This document shows, piece after piece, positions 8,109 through 16,669 of a stretch of DNA of 64,000 nt (position 1 is its first letter; every line of letters begins with the position of its first letter). This DNA comes from Enterovibrio calviensis DSM 14347 (GTDB lineage Bacteria > Pseudomonadota > Gammaproteobacteria > Enterobacterales > Vibrionaceae): assembly GCF_000621165.1 (NCBI RefSeq), contig NZ_JHZA01000007.1:62001-126000 (forward strand). Direction: 5' to 3'. Both the position numbers and the translations under genes were made by a program. The notes beneath the pieces were generated by a model. It saw only the letters and a list, made by a program, of their open reading frames with translations, was not told the origin of the DNA and made no database searches.

Positions 8109-10247
8109 TTACTCCTCAGATGAATAGGTTTTGTCAGCAGTGGCTTTCTCTAAGAGGTACCACATTGCATTATTTTCGCCACCTGACTCTGCATAGCCTG
8201 CAAACTCAGAGTAGGCATCGACTAAGTCGACATGTTCGCGTGGCCAGCTCCACTCATCGGTGATAAGCAGTGCCCATGGGTGGTTGTCAGTGGTTTTGAA
8301 GTAACGGTCATTTTCGGGGTCACTCGAATCTGACCACCATCCATACCAGTAGGTATCGAATTTCTCGGTTGGTGCTTGGTCTGCTAGATGGATTTCTAAG
8401 CCGCGGCCTGGGTTATACCAAAGGCCATCGCGAACGTACGCACCGGGTGTTGCAAACATGAATGGGTCGTATGGCATCGCAACTAAGCTATTGGTATCAA
8501 CACCTTCATTGAAGTAAACATCAATTTCGAACTCAAAGGAGATCGCTTCCTGACAATGTTGCGCGGTACGGTAGTACATGCAGCCATCAGGCAGTTTTCC
8601 TTTCAAGTCGTCTGACACAATAAAGATGGCTTCATTGGCGTCTGATTCAAGGCCGTTTTCTTCTTGCAGAACCATGTTGTAGCTCATGGTAGTGGCTGCA
8701 TTGATGTCTTCGCGGTTCAAGCCGGGTAGGCGGAAAGCAAACCCATTGTGGTAGCCCGCGCCGTAAGCTGCTAGGTAGCCTTTGATGAGCACTCGCGTGA
8801 TCTCGTCATCTTTGTTTAAGGTCTCAGTGATGCGGAAGCGAATAACCACGTCATTCATGTCGTAGTCGCCTTCTTTCGGCCAGTTATCCTCAAACGCTAC
8901 CGTGGCATAACCACTTTCGTTTGGGTAATGACGCATTGATGAGCCGTCTTCCATGATGGTGACTGGGTGGTCTTCAACTTCCCCTGTCGTTGCACCGCCG
9001 TCAAAGCTCAGGCCACCTGCTTCCGAGAAACGGAAACGAGACCAGGTTGAACCGATTGTTGCGCCAGCTGGGACCGCGACTGAGATAGTGTTGGTACCCG
9101 CAGACAAGAGGCTGTTGTTGACGATACGTTCGTTGCTGTCTTCAAAATCGCCATCGCCATTCCAGTCAATCCAAGCGGATAAGCGACCCGCTTGTGAGGC
9201 TTGAACAGAAACAAGCGCCGTTTTCCCGACTTCCAGTGCGGTAACAAAGCCCACACCGTCTTCATCCGAGAGACCCGCTTTGTTGTCGTCTAGTGGTGAT
9301 ACGAAACCATCGCCTTCACTGTCTGGTGCGATTGAACCTAAGTAGTAACCCGAGTTGATTTCATGGCGAGGGCCATTTGAACTCAATTTGGTTTTGTACG
9401 AATCTGGTGCGTCGCCGAAATCAATGGTGGAATCTTCATCAATGACTGGCGCATCTTCACAGCGCGCACCGTCGTTTTGGTTAGAGTTTGGACCGGCAGC
9501 AAAGCCTTCAGCACCGACAGTGTCGCTGTTGATATTGTCGGTATCGGACAGGTCGATTCGGAAAATTTCACCGTCACCATTGCGCGAAACATAGTAGTAG
9601 CCGTCTACATCAAAGTAACCTGCGCCAAATGTGCCTGTTTCTCCTGTCTTGCCAATTTCAGTGGTAGCACCTGTGCTTGTATTGATTTCGTACAATTTAC
9701 CGTTGCTGTTTTTCACCGCATAAAGGTTGTTGTTACCCGGATGAAAAGCAAAATCGGTAATACCTAATGGTGCGCTAGTAGAAATCGTTTCTGCCTCCAG
9801 CGTCGCATTTGGGTCGCTGTCCAATGGCGTTAAATCGATTTTGTAGAAACCTTGGCTAGGACCGTATAAGTAGTAGTATCGGTCGTATACGTCACCGACG
9901 TAAAAACTGTAATTAGGCAAGCCATTGACTTCAATCACTTGCGCATTAAAGTCTTTGTCGAGTCGAACCACTTTCTTACGGCTTTTCTCAAAACCGTAAA
10001 TATATTTGTGCTCGAAGCCTACGCCGTCTCCCGTACCGTTATCAAAACCAACAGCATTGATACCACTGTTCGACAAACCCACATCGTTGGTGATCAGCGT
10101 TGTTGAACCCGTTACCAGGTTGACACTGTGCACTTGCACTGGATTCGACTGAAACAAGTAGGCCTTGCTTGGACATGTATCAAACGGCGACGCGAACGCA
10201 AGAGGCGAAACCGTTGTAAGTAGAGCTGCAGTTAGAAGGCGAGACAT
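8109..10247 (-). CDS. Secreted GEVED/LruC-domain protein, copy 2
   Basis: A 712-residue paralogue of the protein at 5093-7240 with the same order: signal peptide, propeller-like N-terminus, DFGDAPDSYKTK, GEVED (GEVEDHPVTI) and LruC (EDNWPKEGDYDMNDVVIRFR). I choose the ATG at 10247: the GGAG ribosome site abuts the ATG at 10253 directly but is six bases from 10247. The C-terminal two thirds are far more alike between copies than the N-terminal propeller, as if the propeller carries the copy-specific recognition. Its lipoprotein partner starts five bases after its stop. Confidence 0.85.
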   Translation of the reverse strand: MSRLLTAALLTTVSPLAFASPFDTCPSKAYLFQSNPVQVHSVNLVTGSTTLITNDVGLSNSGINAVGFDNGTGDGVGFEHKYIYGFEKSRKKVVRLDKDFNAQVIEVNGLPNYSFYVGDVYDRYYYLYGPSQGFYKIDLTPLDSDPNATLEAETISTSAPLGITDFAFHPGNNNLYAVKNSNGKLYEINTSTGATTEIGKTGETGTFGAGYFDVDGYYYVSRNGDGEIFRIDLSDTDNINSDTVGAEGFAAGPNSNQNDGARCEDAPVIDEDSTIDFGDAPDSYKTKLSSNGPRHEINSGYYLGSIAPDSEGDGFVSPLDDNKAGLSDEDGVGFVTALEVGKTALVSVQASQAGRLSAWIDWNGDGDFEDSNERIVNNSLLSAGTNTISVAVPAGATIGSTWSRFRFSEAGGLSFDGGATTGEVEDHPVTIMEDGSSMRHYPNESGYATVAFEDNWPKEGDYDMNDVVIRFRITETLNKDDEITRVLIKGYLAAYGAGYHNGFAFRLPGLNREDINAATTMSYNMVLQEENGLESDANEAIFIVSDDLKGKLPDGCMYYRTAQHCQEAISFEFEIDVYFNEGVDTNSLVAMPYDPFMFATPGAYVRDGLWYNPGRGLEIHLADQAPTEKFDTYWYGWWSDSSDPENDRYFKTTDNHPWALLITDEWSWPREHVDLVDAYSEFAGYAESGGENNAMWYLLEKATADKTYSSEE

Positions 10248-10759
10248 AGACATCTCCTTGGATTAAGTCTGGGAGTACTCTTTCAAGGAGTGTGCCAACT
10301 TTAAAGTGTTGAATTATATCCAATTTAAAAATCCAAGTGTTTTTTGTAAATGGATAACTGGTCAGAATGACAATCAAAAAAATAAAGGATCTGGTGGTTT
10401 GTCAAAATGAGAAAATAACAACATGGAGTATGGTAAATATGATTTTATGACAGGTTTCATTGAGGTGGTTAGCTATTTCTTGGCGAAAGTAATGGAGGGG
10501 TGATTGAGAAGTGAAGGGCGGATTTCTCCGTTTTATATTTGTGCTTTTGTATACCTTGATTCGAGTGGTTACCACTGCGTTCGTCATCGACAAGGCGCTA
10601 TTCATAAGGTGCTGAAAAATTGCTTATATTACCCTCACTCTCTTTGGTTTTTACACTGCTGAGACTTTCATCAGCAAGTCAGGCTATTCCAAGCTATATT
10701 GAAAGTTGTGTTTCATAACTGATACACCCTTTGGGTTTGTTGAAAATAAAAGGGTAAAC
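10248..10759. other. Intergenic region, divergent promoters
   Basis: About 510 AT-rich bases between the leftward LruC cassette and the rightward chemosensory operon. Both promoters must lie here, but no confident -35/-10 pair or hairpin stands out. Confidence 0.5.
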
Positions 10760-11314
10760 ATGAAAATTATTTTTGCAGATGACATGGCTGATATGCGTGA
10801 AAGCATCGTTAATTCGCTAGAGGCCGTAGAAGAGCAGTTTGGGCCGTTTGAAATTTTGGGTCAGGCAAAAAACGGGCAGGAACTCATTACCTTAGTAGAG
10901 AGATACCCAGACGTAGATCTTGTGCTGACGGATTTGCGAATGCCAACCATGGATGGCCTGTCTGCATTGGTGTATCTCAAAGCCAATGTCAAAGTAAAAA
11001 AGATTTTTGTCATTTCGAGTGAAAGTATTATTTCTATCAGTCAGGCAGAAAAACGAAAAATCGAGGCCGACATTGAAGAAAAGATGGGCCTCTTGGATAA
11101 AATTGCTCATCGAGTGATAGATAACGAAGTGGTGGAAGGGAAAATAAATTCGATTTTGACAGGGTGTGAAAAGCTTCGCCTTGACCCGATAAAAGTGGCC
11201 GAATACTACGGCGCGTCTGGGTATATGAGAAAACCCATTTCAAAGAGAAAGATCGCCAGCCTATTTGAAGAAATGGCGACATCTCGGGGTTTTGTCAATA
11301 TTGGACTCGTATAA
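10760..11314 (+). CDS. CheY-like response regulator with enlarged alpha-4 region
   Basis: A stand-alone receiver of 184 residues and the first gene of the chemosensory operon. The ATG at 10760 has an AAAAGGG site and leads straight into the receiver fold. The acidic pair D7/D8, phospho-acceptor D58 (LVLTDLRMP), S87 (FVISSES) and K158 (YMRKP) are all present. Between S87 and K158 lie 71 residues instead of the roughly 22 in CheY, so about 50 extra, mostly helical and charged residues are inserted after beta-4. There is no output domain. It is the likely phosphate acceptor of the split kinase encoded downstream; the target is unknown. Confidence 0.87.
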   Translation: MKIIFADDMADMRESIVNSLEAVEEQFGPFEILGQAKNGQELITLVERYPDVDLVLTDLRMPTMDGLSALVYLKANVKVKKIFVISSESIISISQAEKRKIEADIEEKMGLLDKIAHRVIDNEVVEGKINSILTGCEKLRLDPIKVAEYYGASGYMRKPISKRKIASLFEEMATSRGFVNIGLV

Positions 11315-11412
11315 TTAGACATGGGCCATTAATAACAAGTCACGCTTATTTGCCATTAGGCTGGATATTAATTTGTAGGCGTACATATAACTCCTGATTT
11401 GAGGTGCGATCA

Positions 11413-11982
11413 ATGAGTAATGTATTAGATAAGCAAGCATCATGTTTATCACAATATGCAGCCAGCACAACATCTGCTAACACCGCTACCAAGCGCGTCG
11501 CCCAAAAAAATCTTGTGTTTTCACTTGCTGATGAACAGTACGGCATTCCGTTATCGTCGGTTAAAGAGGTCATTGGTTTGGTCAAGGTGACGCCTATTCC
11601 CCACGTTCCCTCTTTTTTTAAAGGCCTCATTAATCTGCGCGGACGTATTATCTCAGTCATTGATCTCAGGCTGAAGTTGGGCTTAGAAGAAAAGGACTAT
11701 GACCCCAAAAGAACATCGATTGTGATTAGCGATGTCAATGCGCTAATGATTGGGAGCATTGTCGATGATGTGAATGAAGTTGTGGGTTTTGACGAGGAAC
11801 AAATAGAGCGGGATTTAGAAATATCACACAGTATTAAGCGTGATTACATTACTGGCGTCGCGAAGGCAAAAGAGAACTTGGTTTTACTGCTGGATATAAA
11901 CAAAGTACTGGACCCTGATGACTTAGACATCATTGGTCACCACGCTATTGTTGCTTCCCAACAAGACGGAAGTGAGGGATAA
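11413..11982 (+). CDS. cheW: CheW-type coupling protein
   Basis: Couples chemoreceptors to the CheA-type kinase. 189 residues from the ATG at 11413, which has GAGG eight bases upstream; a GTG nine bases earlier is less likely. After a 30-residue N-terminal tail comes the CheW fold: [40 protein letters not shown], and the closing DINKVLD. The conserved NLRG turn is intact. It precedes the receptor gene, whose start is four bases after the cheW stop. Confidence 0.93.
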   Translation: MSNVLDKQASCLSQYAASTTSANTATKRVAQKNLVFSLADEQYGIPLSSVKEVIGLVKVTPIPHVPSFFKGLINLRGRIISVIDLRLKLGLEEKDYDPKRTSIVISDVNALMIGSIVDDVNEVVGFDEEQIERDLEISHSIKRDYITGVAKAKENLVLLLDINKVLDPDDLDIIGHHAIVASQQDGSEG

Positions 11983-11986
11983 CATC

Positions 11987-14149
11987 ATGTTTGATAGCCT
12001 TTCGCTTCGAGCCAAGATTATTCTCGGTAATGCTGTAAGCTTGTTGTTTTTGGTCTTATTGGGGGTAGTAAGTGTTACCAGTCTCCAACAGCTAAGAGAA
12101 ACTGATAACTGGGTGGATCATACACATCGAGTGATTAATCGAGCATTAGAAATTGAAAATGCAGCCATCAATATGGAAACCGGGATGCGTGGTTACCTAT
12201 TAGCCGGTGATGAATCGTTTCTGGCTCCATACACTGAGGGGAAATCTCGTTTTAACACGCTCATCAACGAACTTAAAACCACGGTGGATGACAATCCTCC
12301 ACAAGTTCTTTTGCTCGAAAATGCGCAAGAAACCATCGCAGAGTGGCAGCGTTCAGTCACAATGAATGCTATTGCGCTTAGGCGTGATATTGGATTCGTT
12401 CAAACCATGGATGATCTGTCAGCGGAAGTGAATAAGGACAAAGGGAAAGCGTATTTTGACCGCTTTCGTTTGTTGATTGGTGAATTTGAGGCTGAAGAGA
12501 AAGCCCAGTTTGTAGAAAGAACGGCAGAATTCGACAGTTTTGTTGGCCTTGATGACATTAAGAATGAATCAGTATCCATGCAAAATACTTTTGAGGCGAT
12601 TGAGCAAATTTCCCTCATAGAAACAACGGTTTTGGGTATGGAAACCGGTATGTATGGCTACTTACTGACGGGCAATGACGCATATCTTATCCCTTATACC
12701 GAAGGGCGTAACCGTATTGATTTCCTATTGAACGATCTCAGAGCGAGTGTCGTCAACAACCCCAAACAGGTGCAGAGATTAAATGATATTGCCATGGTGA
12801 TATCAGAATGGCGTGCTCAGATATCCGATAGGAATATCGAGCTTCGTCGAGAGATCAGTGATGCGAAGACGATGGAAGATGTTGCTAATTTGGTGGCTCA
12901 GGGAAGAGGAAAGGTTTTCTTTGATGAGTTCAGAGGGCAAATAAAGACTTTTATTAAGCGAGAAGAAGTATTGCTCGGTGAACGTCAGGCATCGCTTGAA
13001 GCAGCAATAGGGAGGACAAATAACGCGATAATTTGGGGTGTTGCTCTCGCGGTACTTATTTCTATTCCCATCGCTATTTGGCTTAGCCGATCCATTATGG
13101 GTCCGTTCCAGCTTATTTTCCGCGGCTTGCAGTCTTTCAGCTCAAAAGAATTATCAGAGTTGAGTGTGGCGTTTAATAGCGTAGTGAAACGGATGGCAGA
13201 GGGTGCAGGGCGTTTAGCGACGGTATCAAACAGCATTGATAATGTGTCACAGAACCTGTCTCAAATCTCGAATCGCCAAGCGAGTTCGGTAGAAGAAACG
13301 TCGGCAAGCACCGAAGAAATTTCCGGCATGGTTCGTATCAATGTGCAATATGCGGAAGAGTCAAAAGATCTATCAAAAGAAGTCGGAGAAAAAATGACGG
13401 GCTTGGAAGACGCCATGCAGAAGATCTCCGAATCTAACCATAAAATTGCTGATCTAGTGAAAATAATTGGGGAAATTGGTGCTAAAACCGCCATTATCGA
13501 TGAAATTGTATTCCAGACGAAGTTGCTCTCTTTCAATGCATCGGTTGAGGCAGAGCGGGCAGGTGAGCATGGTCGAGGGTTTGCTGTTGTCGCTCAAGAA
13601 GTGGGTAACCTTGCTCAGATGAGTGGCAAAGCCGCTACAGATATTTCCGTCATTGTTAAACAAAGTATTTGTGAAGCAGAGAAGATCGCGAAAGAGAATA
13701 CTTGTCGAGTAGAGAAAGGCTCGAACATTGTTGTTGAAACCAAAAAACAATCAAATTTGGTGCTTGAAGGTGCTTCAAAGATCTTCGACGCCTCTAATGA
13801 ACAGGCGCGAGGGATTCAGGAAATCAGCAATGCGGTAGAGTCGATCAACAAAGCGACTCAGCACGCTGCTTCTATCGCCGATCAAGCGTCAAGCTCCAGC
13901 TCCGAACTGAATAAACAAGCGGAAGATTTAAACCGTATGGTGGCAAACCTGAATAGCTTTCTTCGTGGGCATGAAGCGGCGTCGATTGATGAACCGGTCA
14001 ACACAGTAGATGCGGAGCTGCGCGACCATTACGAAGCCCAATCATTATCGGGTATTCGCCGAGAAATAGATAATGCCACTCACTCTGCTCCTGAAGCATC
14101 TCAGGAGGTAGAAGATAGCGATAATCAAGCCGCATGGAACCGGCTTTAG
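11987..14149 (+). CDS. Methyl-accepting chemoreceptor with two CHASE3 modules
   Basis: Transmembrane chemoreceptor of 720 residues. The ATG at 11987 follows GAGG. A first membrane helix lies at about residues 12-33. The sensor region contains two copies of the CHASE3 signature ([12 protein letters not shown] near 60; [12 protein letters not shown] near 220), each followed by YTEG. A second membrane helix is at about 345-365. The signalling tip reads [20 protein letters not shown], then [16 protein letters not shown], a variant of the receptor hairpin tip. There is no CheR-tethering pentapeptide at the C-terminus. CHASE3 sensors are extracytoplasmic with unknown ligands. It sits between cheW and cheR in the operon. 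Confidence 0.92.
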   Translation: MFDSLSLRAKIILGNAVSLLFLVLLGVVSVTSLQQLRETDNWVDHTHRVINRALEIENAAINMETGMRGYLLAGDESFLAPYTEGKSRFNTLINELKTTVDDNPPQVLLLENAQETIAEWQRSVTMNAIALRRDIGFVQTMDDLSAEVNKDKGKAYFDRFRLLIGEFEAEEKAQFVERTAEFDSFVGLDDIKNESVSMQNTFEAIEQISLIETTVLGMETGMYGYLLTGNDAYLIPYTEGRNRIDFLLNDLRASVVNNPKQVQRLNDIAMVISEWRAQISDRNIELRREISDAKTMEDVANLVAQGRGKVFFDEFRGQIKTFIKREEVLLGERQASLEAAIGRTNNAIIWGVALAVLISIPIAIWLSRSIMGPFQLIFRGLQSFSSKELSELSVAFNSVVKRMAEGAGRLATVSNSIDNVSQNLSQISNRQASSVEETSASTEEISGMVRINVQYAEESKDLSKEVGEKMTGLEDAMQKISESNHKIADLVKIIGEIGAKTAIIDEIVFQTKLLSFNASVEAERAGEHGRGFAVVAQEVGNLAQMSGKAATDISVIVKQSICEAEKIAKENTCRVEKGSNIVVETKKQSNLVLEGASKIFDASNEQARGIQEISNAVESINKATQHAASIADQASSSSSELNKQAEDLNRMVANLNSFLRGHEAASIDEPVNTVDAELRDHYEAQSLSGIRREIDNATHSAPEASQEVEDSDNQAAWNRL

Positions 14150-14172
14150 ATTAATGGTTTTGGTCGCAGACT

Positions 14173-15066
14173 ATGCATTCTGAAAACCCTGACCAAATCG
14201 AGCCTTACTTCGTTGAGCCAATGTGTATTGGTGACGCGGAAGAAATGTCTAAACAGGAGTTTGATTACTTCTCGACGCTGATCTTCCAGCATGCGGGTAT
14301 AAAACTGGAAGTCGAAAAGCGTAGCATGCTTGAAATGCGCCTGCTTAAACGGTTAAGAGCACTGAAATTAGGATCCTTTGGCGAATACATGCGAGTGCTG
14401 AAGCAGGATACTAGTGGTATTGAGTTGATTGCGTTTACCAATCTCATCACAACCAACAAAACCTCTTTCTTTCGTGAGCAACGCCACTTCAATGTGCTTC
14501 GTGAGGATATTCTTAAACGCACTCGTCCAGAAAAAACATTTATTTGGTCGGCGGCGTGCTCCAGCGGGGAAGAACCTTATTCTTTGGCTATGCAGTGCGA
14601 AGTCATTAAGAGTGAGCAGGCTAATTTCGACTACCGTATTCTCGCGACTGATGTCGATACTCAACGGCTAGATATGTGTGCGCTGGCGGAATACCCAGAT
14701 GAACAACGTGAAGATATCCCCAAACTTTATCAACATCAGTACATTCAACGTATTACGCGCGATAGCGACACGTTTACCGTGGTGGAGCGATTAAAGCAAA
14801 ACATCAAGTTTCGGCAGCATAACCTGATTCACTATCCTGAAAAATTTGGTATTCAGTTTCACTATATATTCTTACGAAATGTGCTGTTCTACTTTCCGCC
14901 CAGCACGGGGGAAAAAGTGGTTCGTGCTTTGGTGAGCCAACTGCAACCCGGTGGTCTGTTTTTTGTGGGGCTGACTGAATCTCTTCAGCACATGGATGTT
15001 GGCTTGGAGTTAGTGGATGTGTCTGTCTATCGTAAACCCGAATTAGGGGACGCGAGAGATGAATGA
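14173..15066 (+). CDS. cheR: Chemoreceptor glutamate methyltransferase CheR
   Basis: Transfers methyl groups from S-adenosylmethionine to receptor glutamates. 297 residues with the N-terminal helical CheR domain (LLKRLRALKLGSFGEYM) and the methyltransferase fold (WSAACSSGEEPYSLAM, the SAM-binding loop; RILATDVD; FLRNVLFYF, the NVLIYF-like motif). The ATG at 14173 has only a weak ribosome site. The gene overlaps the next by 8 bases, so the methylation and demethylation enzymes are co-translated. Confidence 0.94.
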   Translation: MHSENPDQIEPYFVEPMCIGDAEEMSKQEFDYFSTLIFQHAGIKLEVEKRSMLEMRLLKRLRALKLGSFGEYMRVLKQDTSGIELIAFTNLITTNKTSFFREQRHFNVLREDILKRTRPEKTFIWSAACSSGEEPYSLAMQCEVIKSEQANFDYRILATDVDTQRLDMCALAEYPDEQREDIPKLYQHQYIQRITRDSDTFTVVERLKQNIKFRQHNLIHYPEKFGIQFHYIFLRNVLFYFPPSTGEKVVRALVSQLQPGGLFFVGLTESLQHMDVGLELVDVSVYRKPELGDARDE

Positions 15067-16669
15067 AGTTCAAGTGCGCTCAGGGGAGTTTCAATTTGCT
15101 TATCGCAAACCTATTTGGCTTCACACTGTGGTGGGTACGTGTGTGGTGGTTTGTATCTGGGATCAAGAAAATCAAAGCGGTGGAATGTGTCATTACCGTT
15201 TGCCTATTGCGCCCAATGCTATCGCAATGGGAGAGCTGGTGAATGATTATGGCAACTGCGCCATTCCTAACTTGTTGAAGAAGTTCAAACACACATCGTC
15301 AAACCCGAAAAACCTCATGGCTTGGGTTATCGGAGGTGGGCAAGTGCATGATGGTGAATTTATGCAATCCCAACAAATTGGGGAACGAAATGTTCTCGTC
15401 GCATTAGAAACGCTTGCGCACTATGGATTACCCATTGTTGGAACATCAGTCGGCGGCGGTTCTGGTCGGCAGATTCGATTTAACCCCAAATTCGGGGAAG
15501 TGGATTTTCGCTTTGTTGACGAAGCGACAAGTGGCACTGAAAACACTGAGGTAAAATTATCACCGAATCTGAAGTGGGTGTATGCGATATCTGAAAGTGA
15601 CAATTTTAAAGCATCGGTCGAACAGGCGCTTTGTCATGATCCGAGTGTCCACGTTCAAGCTGTGCATGATATTGAGAGCATTGGCCATTGTTTCGCTCAT
15701 CAAGCACCACAAGTGTTGATTATTGACTCGGAGTATCTCTCATCGGCCCCGTTGCCGATGATTTCCTCATCGTCGGCATTGTTTCAATCTTCTATGCGAG
15801 ATGAAGCATCACAATCATTTCGTCTACCCACCGTGGTGGTTGCTCATGAAGTCACGCCACTGATTGGTACTCATTATCGAACGTTGGCTCAAACGGTCGG
15901 AAACCGAATTCTGGTATCGACACCACAGCACCTTGAAAGGGTATTGGCTTCAGCAATAGGCTTGAATGCGTTATCGGTGCCTTTGCATACCCAAGCGGTT
16001 ACATCGTCTCTAAATCAACCATTAGAAAAAGAAGGCGGCGAACCGGATGGGGTAGTGCTTATTGGTTCTTCTACCGGTGGAGTGGATGCGTTGGAAGTCT
16101 TGCTTAGCCAGCTTCCGGGCAAGATGCCCGCAATTTGCATTGCTCAGCATATCCCAGAAGGTTATTCATCCGCGTTGGTTCAGCGACTGAATACGAAAAG
16201 TCAGCTTACCGTCAAAGAGGCGGTAGATGGAGAAGTGCTAGCACGCTCTCACGTATATTTTGCGCCAGGCAACCATCACATCAAATTGGTGCAGCTAGGG
16301 GATGGGCAAGTGGTTGTGCGAGCCACGCAAGACCCACCCATCAATAGTTTTAGGCCTTCTGTGGATTATTTATTTGATTCAGCGACCAAGATAAATGACT
16401 GGCGCATTGTCGCCGCGTTATTTACTGGAATGGGAAGCGATGGTGCCAAAGGGCTTCACCGGTTGAAACATCATGGTGCGTTTACCCTGGTGCAAGATGA
16501 AAAAAGTTGTGTGGTATATGGCATGGGGCGAGTAGCGAAAGAGCTTGGTGCAGTATGTCGAACGGTGTCTATTCAAGAGATGGCAGGGGCGATACTCGAC
16601 GCCTACCTCTCTCCCGCCTCTGATTTGCCACGCGGTGGTCAGGATCAATTCAGTAAGGAGCTTCGTTAA
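15059..16669 (+). CDS. CheD / receiver-like / CheB fusion protein
   Basis: A 536-residue fusion. Residues 1-155 form a CheD deamidase domain with catalytic C28 (GTCVVVCIWD) and H45 (MCHYRLP); the usual catalytic Thr six residues before the Cys is H22 here, with T23 next to it. Residues about 172-300 resemble a receiver: PQVLIIDSEY keeps an Asp at the phosphorylation position, but the acidic pair is replaced by ISESD and there is a low-complexity Ser stretch. Residues 328-520 form a CheB methylesterase with S338 (GSSTGG), H364 (AQHIP) and D461 (GMGSDGA). It therefore combines receptor deamidation and demethylation in one chain. It overlaps cheR by 8 bases and the kinase gene by one (TAATG). 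Confidence 0.92.
   Translation: MNEVQVRSGEFQFAYRKPIWLHTVVGTCVVVCIWDQENQSGGMCHYRLPIAPNAIAMGELVNDYGNCAIPNLLKKFKHTSSNPKNLMAWVIGGGQVHDGEFMQSQQIGERNVLVALETLAHYGLPIVGTSVGGGSGRQIRFNPKFGEVDFRFVDEATSGTENTEVKLSPNLKWVYAISESDNFKASVEQALCHDPSVHVQAVHDIESIGHCFAHQAPQVLIIDSEYLSSAPLPMISSSSALFQSSMRDEASQSFRLPTVVVAHEVTPLIGTHYRTLAQTVGNRILVSTPQHLERVLASAIGLNALSVPLHTQAVTSSLNQPLEKEGGEPDGVVLIGSSTGGVDALEVLLSQLPGKMPAICIAQHIPEGYSSALVQRLNTKSQLTVKEAVDGEVLARSHVYFAPGNHHIKLVQLGDGQVVVRATQDPPINSFRPSVDYLFDSATKINDWRIVAALFTGMGSDGAKGLHRLKHHGAFTLVQDEKSCVVYGMGRVAKELGAVCRTVSIQEMAGAILDAYLSPASDLPRGGQDQFSKELR

Noticed and set aside
7841-8263. 140-residue + strand frame opposite the lipoprotein and LruC genes
   Set aside because: Arises from the low-complexity linker codons of the lipoprotein; crosses the boundary of two real genes.
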